From Deltaproteobacteria bacterium (GTDB taxonomy: Bacteria; SAR324; XYD2-FULL-50-16): a stretch of 64,000 bases of DNA. Both the position numbers and the translations under genes were made by a program. A model generated the notes under the pieces. That model made no database searches and was not told the origin of the DNA. It saw only the letters and a list, made by a program, of their open reading frames with translations. Numbering within the stretch: position 1 is the stretch's first letter; each line of letters starts with the position of its first letter. Positions 9,162 through 18,224 of the stretch are shown one piece after another. The stretch is taken from the NCBI GenBank assembly GCA_018657625.1, contig JABHWU010000013.1, positions 42,112 through 106,111 of the forward strand, in the 5' to 3' direction.

Positions 9162-10769
9162 ATGGCAGAATTTACATACCAGGATATGTTTCAGTTGGGT
9201 GAGGATACAACTGAATATCGATTTTTATCGAATAATGGCATCTCCACTATTGAAATTGAAGGCAAAACCTATTTGAAAGTCGCTCCTGAAAGCTTAACCT
9301 TGTTAACACAAGAGGCAATGAAAGATGTCTCACATTTATTAAGGAAATCTCATTTGGAGATGTTAAAAAAAATCCTTGATGATGAGGAAGCTTCAGGAAA
9401 TGATAAATATGTCGCTAATAATTTGCTGGAAAATGCTGTTATCGCAGCTGAAATGGTTTTACCTAGTTGTCAGGACACAGGAACTGCGGTTGTAATGGGA
9501 AAAAAAGGAGAACGAGTAATTACAGGTACCCATGATACGAAGGCAATCAGTGAAGGTGTTTTTCAAGCCTATTCTGAAAACAATTTGAGATATTCCCAAG
9601 TTGCACCTTTAAGTATGTATGAGGAAAAAAATACAGGTACGAATCTACCGGCTCAAATTGATATTTATGCAACAGAAGGAGAGACGTATAAATTTGCATT
9701 TGTGGCCAAAGGCGGTGGTTCTGCGAATAAAACCTATTTATACCAGGAAACTAAGGCTTTATTAAATCCTGAGAAGCTACTCTGTTTTCTAAGAGAAAAA
9801 ACGGCCAGTCTCGGAACAGCTGCATGTCCACCTTATCATTTAGCCATTGTCATTGGTGGTACTTCTGCCGAAATGAATCTAAAAACAGTAAAATTAGCCT
9901 CAATGAAGTACTATGATAATTTACCAACCACAGGAAATGATTCAGGCCGAGCTTTCAGAGATATCGAACTGGAAAAAGAGGTCTTTAAAATGACTCGAGG
10001 ATTAGGTTTAGGGGCTCAATTCGGTGGTAAATATTTTTGTCATGATGTTAGGGTCATTCGACTTTCCCGTCATGGCGCTTCCTGTCCCATCGGCATCGGA
10101 GTCAGTTGTAGCGCCGATCGAAATATCCTTGGAAAAATCACAAAGGAAGGAATTTTTCTGGAAAAACTTGAAACAAATCCAGCTCAATTCTTACCTGAGA
10201 CATCAGAACTGTCCGGCGATACCGTGGTCCATTTGGATCTGGATATGGGAATGGACAAACTTAGAGAAACATTATCAAAATACCCGATTAAAACGCGCTT
10301 TATGTTAAGTGGAAAAATAGTTGTTGCCCGTGATATTGCTCATGCAAAACTCAATGAACGGTTACAGCAGGACGGTGCTTTACCGGATTATTTTAAAAAT
10401 CATATCGTATATTATGCCGGTCCCGCTAAAACACCAGAAGGCTATGCTTCAGGATCTTTTGGACCTACCACAGCCGGCCGTATGGATTCTTACGTCTCCA
10501 TTTTTCAAAAAGCAGGCGGATCAATGGTTATGTTGGCCAAAGGAAACAGGTCACAAGAAGTCACAGATGCTTGTAGCACCTACGGGGGTTTTTATTTAGG
10601 GTCAATCGGCGGGGCTGCTGCCATTTTAGCAAAAGATTGCATTACGCATGTTGACTTGATTGAATATCCTGAGTTGGGTATGGAAGCTATCTACTTAATT
10701 ACTGTTAAAGATTTTCCAGCTTTTTTAATTGTTGATGATAAAGGTAATGATTTTTTCAAATCTCTATAA
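9162..10769 (+). CDS. fumA: Class I (Fe-S) fumarate hydratase
   Basis: 535 residues, the length of the fused class I fumarases (FumA/FumB). It converts fumarate to malate in the TCA cycle using an oxygen-sensitive [4Fe-4S] cluster. The three expected cluster cysteines are visible: C103 in [11 protein letters not shown]222 in GTAACPPYH and C316 in [10 protein letters not shown]. Alpha- and beta-type domains are joined in one chain ([10 protein letters not shown] in the beta part). It is a single gene with a hairpin after its stop. A close homologue acting on tartrate cannot be excluded. Confidence 0.93.
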   Translation: MAEFTYQDMFQLGEDTTEYRFLSNNGISTIEIEGKTYLKVAPESLTLLTQEAMKDVSHLLRKSHLEMLKKILDDEEASGNDKYVANNLLENAVIAAEMVLPSCQDTGTAVVMGKKGERVITGTHDTKAISEGVFQAYSENNLRYSQVAPLSMYEEKNTGTNLPAQIDIYATEGETYKFAFVAKGGGSANKTYLYQETKALLNPEKLLCFLREKTASLGTAACPPYHLAIVIGGTSAEMNLKTVKLASMKYYDNLPTTGNDSGRAFRDIELEKEVFKMTRGLGLGAQFGGKYFCHDVRVIRLSRHGASCPIGIGVSCSADRNILGKITKEGIFLEKLETNPAQFLPETSELSGDTVVHLDLDMGMDKLRETLSKYPIKTRFMLSGKIVVARDIAHAKLNERLQQDGALPDYFKNHIVYYAGPAKTPEGYASGSFGPTTAGRMDSYVSIFQKAGGSMVMLAKGNRSQEVTDACSTYGGFYLGSIGGAAAILAKDCITHVDLIEYPELGMEAIYLITVKDFPAFLIVDDKGNDFFKSL

Positions 10770-10776
10770 TTTTTTA

Positions 10777-10809
10777 TCCAGTCGAGCTGATTAAGTCAGC
10801 TCAGCTGGA
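10777..10809 (+). terminator. Hairpin after the fumarase gene
   Basis: Inverted repeat TCCAGTCGAGCTGA / TCAGCTCAGCTGGA with a TTAAG loop (12 of 14 positions pair), starting 7 bases after the stop codon. The downstream sequence is only weakly T-rich. Confidence 0.55.
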
Positions 10810-10965
10810 TTTGGTAAAAAGTCCCTTCTCTTACCCAGCACTTTCATGATACTTTATGTTATATCTTAGCTAGCTTAAGATTCAAAACAATCCCTACTAT
10901 TTTGGCTTGATTCATGCTTTGATTCTGATAATCATTCTTGCAATTACACAAGAATTCTAATTGTT

Positions 10966-10992
10966 GTAAGCGGGTCCTAGAGGTCTGCTTAC
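10966..10992 (+). promoter_or_regulatory. Stem-loop upstream of the small secreted protein gene
   Basis: GTAAGCGGGTC pairs with GGTCTGCTTAC (11 positions, three of them G-T) around the 5-base loop CTAGA, about 38 bases before the next ATG. It may be a leader structure or the end of an upstream transcript. No function can be assigned. Confidence 0.3.
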
Positions 10993-11029
10993 ACGACATC
11001 AGCAACTGGATTTACTCGGATAAATATTC

Positions 11030-11284
11030 ATGAAAACGATTATCACATTTCTGATCTTACTGGTTTTACTGGGCAGTAGCCAATTGATTGGAGGTCCAAA
11101 TTTGAAATCCCAACCACCTAAGGAATGTCGTTCAGCTGGGTATACATGTGTATTAAAAAAATCTGCTGGCGGCTATTTTTGGTGTCAAAAAACAATCCGT
11201 GAGCGAAATCAACGCGCAAGACAAAAAATTAGAGTAACCAAACGCATTCGATGTATCAATCGTTTCCCCGTGGAAGAAGAATAA
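11030..11284 (+). CDS. Small secreted cysteine-containing basic protein
   Basis: 84 residues. The N-terminus is a typical signal peptide (KTIITFLILLVLLGSSQLIGG). The mature part is basic and has four cysteines (PKECRSAGYTCV, FWCQKTIRERN, RIRCINRF), enough for two disulfides. It ends 12 bases before the fliN start and is probably co-transcribed with it. I do not recognise the family. Location outside the cytoplasm is inferred from the signal sequence and the cysteines. Confidence 0.6.
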   Translation: MKTIITFLILLVLLGSSQLIGGPNLKSQPPKECRSAGYTCVLKKSAGGYFWCQKTIRERNQRARQKIRVTKRIRCINRFPVEEE

Positions 11285-11296
11285 AAGAGGATAATT

Positions 11297-11842
11297 ATGG
11301 CTGAAGGAGTTGATCCTTTTGAAGCCGCTATGGCTTCAATAGACGGAGATGGCGCAGACCAACCTGCAGAAAGTAAAACCCCGGTTGAAGCAACAGAAAA
11401 ACCGGCAGCAGATCCATTTGATGCAGCATTAGGTGCCTTAGACAGTGAAGAAACAGGGACAACTGAAGCATTGGAAGGTGATGACCCTTTTGAGGCGGCT
11501 TTACAGGTTGCAAAAACTGAACATAGTGTCGCTGCGGCTCAAAAAACATCAGACAAAGATGGTGAACATCTGGATTTAGGTTTTTTATTGGATATCAAGT
11601 TGGAAGTTACTTTTGAAGTGGGTCGGGCTAAGATGTTTATCAGCGATTTGTTATCCCTAGGTCAGGGATCTGTCATTGAATTGCACCGACTCGTAGGGGA
11701 AGAACTGGAGATATTTGTAAACGGCCATCTATTCGCCGTTGGAGAAGTTGTTGTCGTAAACGAAAAATTTGGCGGTCGCATCACTAAAATTATCAGACCG
11801 GAAGAACGCATTCAAAGACTCGGAACAAACTATATAATGTAA
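11297..11842 (+). CDS. fliN: FliN-family flagellar motor switch protein with repeated N-terminal DPF motifs
   Basis: 181 residues. The C-terminal 80 or so residues are a SpoA/FliN domain (LLDIKLEVTFEVGRAKM, LGQGSVIELHRLVGEELEIF, VGEVVVVNEKFGGRITKI). In the flagellar C-ring this domain sets rotor switching together with FliM and FliG. The N-terminal 95 residues are acidic and Ala-rich and carry the motif DPF(E/D)AA three times, at residues 6, 39 and 63. No other flagellar gene is in the window. A non-flagellar SpoA protein of a type III system is a less likely alternative. Confidence 0.85.
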   Translation: MAEGVDPFEAAMASIDGDGADQPAESKTPVEATEKPAADPFDAALGALDSEETGTTEALEGDDPFEAALQVAKTEHSVAAAQKTSDKDGEHLDLGFLLDIKLEVTFEVGRAKMFISDLLSLGQGSVIELHRLVGEELEIFVNGHLFAVGEVVVVNEKFGGRITKIIRPEERIQRLGTNYIM

Positions 11843-11865
11843 TCACATTTATATATTAAAAAATT

Positions 11866-12550
11866 GTGGAAGGTTTCTTATCCCGCCTGGATCCAAATAT
11901 TATTATGGATCAATCCATCCAACTCGCTAAACATGCTGAATTTAAAACTGCCCCGGATCCTATGGTGGGATCTATTTTAGTCACCTCTGACGGTACAGTT
12001 TTATCACAAGGTTACTATCTTCAGGCTGGAAAACCACATGCTGAAGTTATTACTTTAAAACATCTGTTTGCGATTCCGGAAAATGCTATCTTATTTATCC
12101 CACTTGAACCTTGCTCGTTTCAGAAAACAGGACAATCATGTACAGATTTAATGATTAAAAAAAAAATTAAATATGTTTGTATCGGCTGCCGGAAAATTAA
12201 TTGAACCTAAAAGAATATACTTCTTAGAAAAATCAGGTGTTGAAATTATCATTGCCGATACTATCGTTCCCGATATTGAATGGGCGCTTAGAGCACTATA
12301 CAGACAGGGCATCTGTTCGGCTCTATTAGAAGGTGGAGCAACTTTAACGGCCTCATTTCTGAAATCTAAACAAGTCGATCAGGTTTATCTATTCCTGCCA
12401 GGTAAAATTATTGAGAATCTGCAAGCACCAAGCTGGACAGGAGACCTTCAGATTTCAAAATTGACAGAAATACCCACCATCCAATTTGAAAATATTGAAA
12501 AAGTCGGAGATAATATCCTCGTAATCGGTTCTTTTAAGTCTTATTCCTGA
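11866..12550 (+). pseudogene. ribD: Broken RibD (riboflavin deaminase/reductase) remnant
   Basis: Two frames together spell parts of RibD. The first (GTG at 11866, or ATG at 11905, stop at 12202) is the deaminase domain with the zinc-site motifs H58-A-E60 (KPHAEVITLK) and C83/C92 (LEPCSFQKTGQSC). After a frame change near 12185 the second frame gives a deaminase-like tail (YFLEKSGVEII) and jumps to the end of the reductase domain (CSALLEGGATLTASFLK). Most of the NADPH-binding reductase, roughly 110-130 residues, is missing. Both a frameshift and a deletion are needed, so I call it a pseudogene. A functional ribD may lie elsewhere. Confidence 0.7.
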
Positions 12551-12756
12551 TGATTAAAAAAGCTTTCACTGAACCAAACTCTGAAAAAAGGCGCTTCAGA
12601 TTTTATCTCAGAAATCCGAAAATAAATCCTTATAGGTTTAATTTGCCCTGAAAATGAAATCTCTCGGAGTATATTACTTGTAAAAAGGGAGTTTTCGGGA
12701 TATTTAGGGTATATGCAGGGATAAATTCCCCCTATGGATATAATAATTATAGCAAA

Positions 12757-12832
12757 TGTCATTCTTATTCATAACAATAACCCGGCTCTAAGTAAGATGC
12801 TCGTTAAGAGATCTTTCAGGCTCAGAATGACA
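12757..12832. repeat. REP-like inverted repeat (TGTCATTCT ... AGAATGACA)
   Basis: In the 370-base spacer between the ribD remnant and coaX, TGTCATTCT at 12757 is mirrored by AGAATGACA ending at 12832, and the interior contains AGAGATCTTTC. The ends and interior resemble the dispersed GTCATTTCGAC...GTCGAGATGAC elements at 31.8, 47.7 and 58.5 kb. A second inverted repeat, AAAACCAGC (12840 region) with GCTGGTTTT (12870s), follows. The rest of the spacer holds nothing recognised. Confidence 0.45.
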
Positions 12833-12919
12833 GATGGAAAAAACCAGCTCAAAGCCGGACAATCATCATATCGCTGGTTTTATTGAATGTCTAAGACTAT
12901 TAATCAACTGGAATTGTGA

Positions 12920-13696
12920 ATGATATTTGTTATTGACATTGGAAACACCGATATAAAATTAGGAATTTATCAGGAAAATCTGTTACTTTACAAATGGCGG
13001 ATTAGTACAGATATGCAAAAAAATGGTATTGCATATTTAAAACAGTTTGAGGCTATTTTTGCTTCGGAAAACATAAACCCTGTCTTTTTCAACCAAGTGA
13101 TTGTATCCAGTGTTGTTCCACAACTATTGCCAGTTATCGACTATGTGATCAAAAAATTGACAAATATTGATTGTCTTATTGTTGACCATAATAGTTTTTC
13201 GAAAATGCCAATCAATGTTGATCATCCTGAACAGGTAGGTACCGATCGATTGATAAATGCTTTTTCAGGCTATAACCTTTATCAGTCAGGTTTAATCGTT
13301 ATTGATTGTGGAACCGCAACTACTTTTGATGTCATTGATGATCAGGGAATATTCCAAGGAGGGGTCATCACAACCGGACTACTGCTATTTCAACAGGCAC
13401 TTACAACAAGAACCAGCAAATTACCGGGGATCAAATTAGAGCCTCCAAAAAATGTAATTGGTAAAAATACACTACAAAGCATGCAGTCTGGCATTATATT
13501 TGGATATGCAGGAATGGTGGACTCTATCATTGATCGAATCCATCAAGAATTAGAATCACCTGTAAAGGTAATAGCAACAGGGGGTTTGGCAAGATTGATA
13601 CACCCCGTTTCGGAAAGAATTGAAAAAGTAATTGATGACTTAACGCTTAGAGGGTTGTATCTTATTTCCCAAAACATAGGAAAAAAAGACCATTAG
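12920..13696 (+). CDS. coaX: Type III pantothenate kinase
   Basis: 258 residues, normal for CoaX. Motifs of the ASKHA-fold family are all present: VIDIGNTDIKLGIY (phosphate 1), the PEQVGTDRLINAF pantothenate loop, VIDCGTATTFDVID (phosphate 2), GGVITTG and GKNTLQSMQSGIIFGY. It phosphorylates pantothenate in the first step of coenzyme A synthesis; coaBC for the next steps is at 4731. The ATG lacks a strong Shine-Dalgarno site. It is followed after about 45 bases by the SPOR-like gene. Confidence 0.95.
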   Translation: MIFVIDIGNTDIKLGIYQENLLLYKWRISTDMQKNGIAYLKQFEAIFASENINPVFFNQVIVSSVVPQLLPVIDYVIKKLTNIDCLIVDHNSFSKMPINVDHPEQVGTDRLINAFSGYNLYQSGLIVIDCGTATTFDVIDDQGIFQGGVITTGLLLFQQALTTRTSKLPGIKLEPPKNVIGKNTLQSMQSGIIFGYAGMVDSIIDRIHQELESPVKVIATGGLARLIHPVSERIEKVIDDLTLRGLYLISQNIGKKDH

Positions 13697-13739
13697 TCGG
13701 TCCCCCCAAAACAAATAAACAGTTATTGACAGGAAAATC

Positions 13740-14783
13740 ATGGCAGAAGAAGAAAATTTAGATCTTGATGATGATATGGACTTGGGGGACGATTCCGATG
13801 ATATGGATTCAGGAGATGATTTTGCCGGTGAATTAGATGACATGATGGGTGATGATGAACTCGGTGGTGATTCGGATGATGGAGATGGAGAGTTAGATTC
13901 CTTCTTTGAAGATCTGTCATCTATCGAAGAAATGGATGATGGAGATGATGAGGCTCCGGAACCTGCTCCAGAACCTGTGGCGGCTGCAAAACCAGCTGAA
14001 CCGATTCAACCTGTAACACCAATGTCCAAAACCGGAAAAAAAGGCGGTAAACTTAAGTGGATTTTAGTTGTTTTATTACTGCTGGGATCCGGCGGATTTG
14101 GTTATTATTGGTTTCAAATGAGGGAAGTACCACCACCAATTGTTGAAGACATGGAAGCCCCGATGATTCAACCAATGCTCCAGGAAGAACCCGTCATAAG
14201 ACCAAAAATTGAACCGATCATTCGTGTGGAGCCAAAACAACCGGTTGCACAACAGCCAACGATGGCAGTCGAAACCCAAAAGCCAGTTTCTACTTCATCT
14301 GGAATAAGGTACTATGTACAAGTTGCTACCTGTTCTTTTGAAAAATGCAAAGAAGATTATATGTCAAAACTCCGTCAACTCGGCGAGCCCGTATTTTTGA
14401 AAAAAAATGCTGAAAAATATGATTTTATTGAACTGATTTCCAGTGATGTATACTCTTATCGGAAAGCAAAAGATTTTGTGGATCAGATTAATCGAACTAA
14501 TAAAGGGGCCGGCAAAGCATCTATTGTATATCAGTCCAATGGACATCGGATAACAATGGGAACTTTCACCGTTTTGGAAAGAGCCAAGAGTGTCAAGTTT
14601 TACCTGAAAAAACATATTAACTCGAAAGAACTATCCTTTAATCTAGAACATGTTCGTAAGGATTATCAAACCATTAAGGTTTGTGCAGGACCATATAATT
14701 CCAGAAAAACGGTAAAAAAAGTTTTGACTGATTTTAACCAAATGAATGCCTTCCCCGGCGCATTTGTAATCGCTTTAAAATGA
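13740..14783 (+). CDS. SPOR-like single-pass membrane protein with acidic N-terminal domain
   Basis: 347 residues in four parts: a very acidic cytoplasmic N-terminus (about 1-78, mostly Asp/Glu/Gly), a basic stop and one transmembrane helix at about 106-124 (KWILVVLLLLGSGGFGYYWF), a Pro/Glu-rich periplasmic linker (126-185), and two consecutive SPOR-like alpha/beta modules (RYYVQVATCSFEKCKEDYM..., and RITMGTFTVLERAKSVKFYL... / IKVCAGPYNSRKTVKKVL). SPOR domains bind denuded septal peptidoglycan, so a cell-division or wall role is likely. A strong hairpin follows the stop. Confidence 0.65.
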   Translation: MAEEENLDLDDDMDLGDDSDDMDSGDDFAGELDDMMGDDELGGDSDDGDGELDSFFEDLSSIEEMDDGDDEAPEPAPEPVAAAKPAEPIQPVTPMSKTGKKGGKLKWILVVLLLLGSGGFGYYWFQMREVPPPIVEDMEAPMIQPMLQEEPVIRPKIEPIIRVEPKQPVAQQPTMAVETQKPVSTSSGIRYYVQVATCSFEKCKEDYMSKLRQLGEPVFLKKNAEKYDFIELISSDVYSYRKAKDFVDQINRTNKGAGKASIVYQSNGHRITMGTFTVLERAKSVKFYLKKHINSKELSFNLEHVRKDYQTIKVCAGPYNSRKTVKKVLTDFNQMNAFPGAFVIALK

Positions 14784-14797
14784 TTCACACCAAATTA

Positions 14798-14843
14798 CAA
14801 AATTCAAAAAAGAAAGACCGTTAATCATCTTTTTTGAATTTTG
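14798..14843. terminator. Perfect 16-bp inverted repeat terminator
   Basis: CAAAATTCAAAAAAGA at 14798-14813 is exactly mirrored by TCTTTTTTGAATTTTG at 14828-14843 with a 14-base loop, just after the SPOR-like gene. A-rich and T-rich arms suit termination in the plus direction. Confidence 0.6.
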
Positions 14844-14883
14844 CTTAATCCTTACGTGTTTTATTTCAACGGGTATATTATTT

Positions 14884-15966
14884 ATGAACCTTTCCCGTTT
14901 TCTGCAACTGATTTTCATTAGCTTTTTAATATTTTCAAGCAGTGGTCCCGCTTCTTGTCGGACAAATATAACCATCACTCTCTTTCCCTCAGAAACCATT
15001 TTTTTACATAAAATTAAAAATACTATATTAATATTGCAGGCACTAAATGATGAAAATCGTAACAACCTTCAGGAAGCAAACGCAAAATGGCAAAAAATTA
15101 CAAACCATGGCCAGAAAAAAGAAGAACATCTATTTATCAACCAACTACTGATTGAGCAACGATTACCGAACCATGCTTATCCAAAAACCGAGCATTCGGT
15201 TTTAGCCATTTCAGGCTATTTATCCTGGAACAGAGAGCTGATAGAGGCATTAAAAGCCTTGCAAATTGAAAATAAAACCAATGATATTTTATTGGAAGAA
15301 ATCCGATTAAATTTATTTTTGGGAAACTATCAACAGGTGGAAAAGAATTTGGTCCAATTTTCTCCAAAAACGAAAGAAGAAAAATTAATCCATCAAATAT
15401 TAGAATATTGGTATTTAATGTTGACAGGCGATATTGAAAGCGCTGTACAGATTTCACAATCCATAGAAACTGAATATTTATATTCTCCCCAGTTTAATTT
15501 TCAGTCTGATAGCTTTAATTATAAAACCGAAGTTAAAATAGAACTTTATCAAAAAGCCTTAACCCGGTTTCCTTCAAATGAAATTATATTTGAAGCCTTA
15601 ATTAAAAAACTGGTTCAGGCCGGGAAATATTGTGATATTCAATATTTATTAAATTTACAGGCCAGTATATATCATTTGAAAACAGAACCCAAATATTTAA
15701 AAAACACGATGGATAAATGTTTAAACCAAAACAGTGTTGAAGTTAAAGAAGATTATACATTTTTAAGTTGGCAGGCGGCCCAGGCTTTGAAAAAAGCACA
15801 ATATAGTAATTTAAAACAGTATGCTGAAGCATTGATCCAATTCTATCCTGAATATTTGGATGGGCAATTGTTTTTGGTAGAGTATTATCAAAAAACAGGA
15901 CAGGTTGAACAAAAACGGAAATTACTAAAAACGATAAAACTGCCAAACCTAAATCATTTGAATTAA
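14884..15966 (+). CDS. Exported TPR-like repeat protein of unknown function
   Basis: 360 residues beginning with a signal peptide (FLQLIFISFLIFSSSGPASC); the cysteine at its end could be a lipoprotein-type site but the motif is not clear. The remainder is alpha-helical with paired-helix repeats that look like degenerate TPR units (EALKALQIENKTNDILLEEI, ALTRFPSNEIIFEALIKKL, YAEALIQFYPEYLDGQLFLV). Such proteins scaffold envelope complexes. It converges with the next minus-strand gene, the last 4 bases overlapping. No specific family recognised. Confidence 0.6.
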   Translation: MNLSRFLQLIFISFLIFSSSGPASCRTNITITLFPSETIFLHKIKNTILILQALNDENRNNLQEANAKWQKITNHGQKKEEHLFINQLLIEQRLPNHAYPKTEHSVLAISGYLSWNRELIEALKALQIENKTNDILLEEIRLNLFLGNYQQVEKNLVQFSPKTKEEKLIHQILEYWYLMLTGDIESAVQISQSIETEYLYSPQFNFQSDSFNYKTEVKIELYQKALTRFPSNEIIFEALIKKLVQAGKYCDIQYLLNLQASIYHLKTEPKYLKNTMDKCLNQNSVEVKEDYTFLSWQAAQALKKAQYSNLKQYAEALIQFYPEYLDGQLFLVEYYQKTGQVEQKRKLLKTIKLPNLNHLN

Positions 15967-16868
15967 AACGTCAGTGGTAATACTATTATAAACCCTTGCA
16001 GGTTTTTACCAGAAGAAACAACATCCAGTTTTCCGCCAATTTCCCTAATAGCATTTCTGACCTGTAACACACTCGTGCCGGAATTAATTAAATTAACATC
16101 ATTTTTTTTCAGAAATGAAGACCATGTATCTTCCCACTGAATTTTCAAAGGTTGAGAATTTTCGATCTTTATTTTTAAATCCGATAATTCAATTCCATAT
16201 TTGTCCTCTGATTTCTCACAGGAGATCAGAATTGTAATATTGGATGAGGTTTGACTGTTTCTAACTTCATCAACTAACCCATTTAAAGCCTTATTAATGG
16301 TAGTCAGGTATAGTGCGCTTTTTTCCGGTACATTTTTATCAATTAAAAGGCGAAGCAGATGCTGTTCAGCCTGATCCTGCATTTTGATCGAGGAAACCTT
16401 CTCCCGAAAAAATTCCCTGATGTCAACTGGTTCCTGGTTAATCATTTCCTGATTCCCCGCATCCAAACAAAATTCTTCAACAGAATTAAAGGAGTCCAAA
16501 ACAAATGAAGCTGTTTTCATACACTCTTTTAAGGTATCCCGGGTATCCTCATCATCAATTTCCGTGATAATTTCAGAAAGATTATCAACGACATCCGATA
16601 CCGGTGATTTTAAATTATGCATGACATTCGCAATGGCATTATAGTTATCATTGTTAACATCGAGTTCTTCTTTCTGATAGGATATCAGATCATTAGATAA
16701 TTCACCCTGAAAAGATAATTGTTCCAACAATAGTTTGTTTTCTTCCTGCTCATCCTCAATCAGATTCATGCGTGATTTAAGTTCTTCCAGTTCATTGCTT
16801 AAATCTTTTAAAATCTGATCTGATTCTGTATAGATCGTTGGTCTTTTTATTTTATCCTGGGTAACCAA
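15963..16868 (-). CDS. Histidine-kinase-like protein with degenerate ATPase domain
   Basis: 301 residues, no transmembrane segment. Residues 20-75 predict a coiled coil (LSNELEELKSRMNLIEDEQEEN). An H-box-like motif AIANVMHNLKSPVSDVVDNL follows near residue 80-95, with histidine in the right place for a dimerisation/phosphotransfer helix. The C-terminal part resembles a HATPase fold (AIREIGGKLDVVSSGKNLQG, FIIVLPLTF), but no clear N-box or GxGxG motif is visible. It may be a phosphotransfer or scaffold protein rather than an active kinase. It lies 30 bases downstream of the membrane protein gene at 16897-17859, suggesting an operon. Confidence 0.5.
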   Translation of the reverse strand: MVTQDKIKRPTIYTESDQILKDLSNELEELKSRMNLIEDEQEENKLLLEQLSFQGELSNDLISYQKEELDVNNDNYNAIANVMHNLKSPVSDVVDNLSEIITEIDDEDTRDTLKECMKTASFVLDSFNSVEEFCLDAGNQEMINQEPVDIREFFREKVSSIKMQDQAEQHLLRLLIDKNVPEKSALYLTTINKALNGLVDEVRNSQTSSNITILISCEKSEDKYGIELSDLKIKIENSQPLKIQWEDTWSSFLKKNDVNLINSGTSVLQVRNAIREIGGKLDVVSSGKNLQGFIIVLPLTF

Positions 16869-16896
16869 TTGGTCTCCAATATTTGAAATTGAAAAA

Positions 16897-17859
16897 TTAA
16901 TCCTCAGTTTCCTCTACTTCTGTGGTATCCGGAGTTTGAATTGAAAAATAAGATTTAATGGAATCCGGATTAAAGCGCATCATTAAAGAAAGAAACAAGA
17001 TACACAAGAAAATGGACTTAATCGGTCGAACTAAACAATGAATTAAAATCCTACCAATCGCAAAATTGGGTTCCTGTAATATTTTAAATACAATGTTAAT
17101 CATTTCCAATTGGGTTTCAATCATTTTTTCACCCATGGCAGGTTGCTGGGTGTCAAAAGATTTAATTAATGCCGTCACTTCTGGATGATTCATTAAATAC
17201 CAGTTCATGAAAATAAAAACAGGTATTGAGATCAGTATTGTTATCTTAAAAATGGCAATTAATACAGGAAACAAAGATGTTTTAAGCAATTGAATACTGG
17301 AAAGCAGATTACGTTTAACATCAATTAATTTTGTTTCATTACCAAGAATCAAAAAGAAACCGCTAAAGATTAGTTTTATGTATGGTATGAACCCTACCAC
17401 TAGAATCGCGATGCTAATAGGTATAAAAATAATTAGAAAAGGAATTCCTCCTGCAGCTTGTGTTCCGATAGCTAAAACCGATATGGCCAGTTTCATAAAA
17501 ATCATAATACCAATGACAATCAGTGCGAAAAACTGGACAACCGAAATAATAACAGATGACGCAAAAAAACGTTGAAAGAAAATTTGCAGGGTTGCAATTG
17601 GAAATATTTTTTTGTGAATAAAAATCGTTGGTAAGGTTAAAAAAATAATAACATCCAAAAAGCATCCATGAAGTGTTTCAACAAAAACAACAAATTGGGG
17701 ATCATCAGTAAATGGTTCCAATAGTAAAAAAGGAAGATAAGCCAGTGCAGACAAGCTGATTACACTTAAGAAATGGCTACGATATAACAGAAATGTTTTC
17801 TTAAAAATCGTTTTAAATTTTATTGGAAGGCCTAAATCATCCAGGCGTAATGCGTTCAT
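16897..17859 (-). CDS. Multi-pass membrane protein of unknown function
   Basis: 320 residues with about six to seven hydrophobic helices (for example HFLSVISLSALAYLPFLLL, FFALIVIGIMIFMKLAISVL, FLIIFIPISIAILVVGFI). The first 30 residues are basic/cytoplasmic (LPIKFKTIFKKTFLLYRSHF), a pattern seen in DUF975-type or glycerophosphoryl-diester-associated membrane proteins, but no motif is decisive. The C-terminal tail is acidic. It heads a two-gene run with the kinase-like protein. Confidence 0.5.
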   Translation of the reverse strand: MNALRLDDLGLPIKFKTIFKKTFLLYRSHFLSVISLSALAYLPFLLLEPFTDDPQFVVFVETLHGCFLDVIIFLTLPTIFIHKKIFPIATLQIFFQRFFASSVIISVVQFFALIVIGIMIFMKLAISVLAIGTQAAGGIPFLIIFIPISIAILVVGFIPYIKLIFSGFFLILGNETKLIDVKRNLLSSIQLLKTSLFPVLIAIFKITILISIPVFIFMNWYLMNHPEVTALIKSFDTQQPAMGEKMIETQLEMINIVFKILQEPNFAIGRILIHCLVRPIKSIFLCILFLSLMMRFNPDSIKSYFSIQTPDTTEVEETED

Positions 17860-18224
17860 ATGGAAAACTCCTTATTCCACAGTCAGATTATCGTCATTAG
17901 TAAACAGATATTTGAACTGATTTTTTCTTACTAAAAAGTACAGCTTTAAAAATAAATATTATATGTTTTGTAATCCAAAATGACTATTATTACAATGTTT
18001 CATCGTTATCATTAACCCTTTGCTCAGTCAAACAGGATTCTTAGTTAACACGACTTATTGTAATAACCAACTACTGATTCTTCAACAATTTATTGAACCA
18101 TTTCAATGTTAAAATTCAAATAAAAACATATTAATAGAGTGACATAAAAAGCGCCATTTTATACCTTGACATCACCTTATAATATCTATCACTTGCTTTT
18201 AATTGATTTTATCAGTTTACAAAT
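17860..18224. other. AT-rich divergent intergenic region
   Basis: 365 bases between the divergent membrane-protein and engB starts. It contains TATAAT-like boxes (near 18178) but no correctly spaced -35/-10 pair that I can assign. I see no open frame or clear stem-loop. Confidence 0.4.

Noticed and set aside
12157..12166. A10 run in ribD as a programmed frameshift site
   Set aside because: The frame is still correct after the run (IKYVCIG continues the deaminase); the break is later, and a frameshift alone does not explain the missing reductase.
12151..12204. Treating the two ribD frames as separate functional genes
   Set aside because: The second frame lacks the NADPH-binding core and starts inside the domain; neither part is a complete enzyme.
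12541..12762. Minus-strand open frame of 73 codons after ribD
   Set aside because: No start context, composition typical of AT-rich noncoding DNA, and it overlaps the REP-like element.
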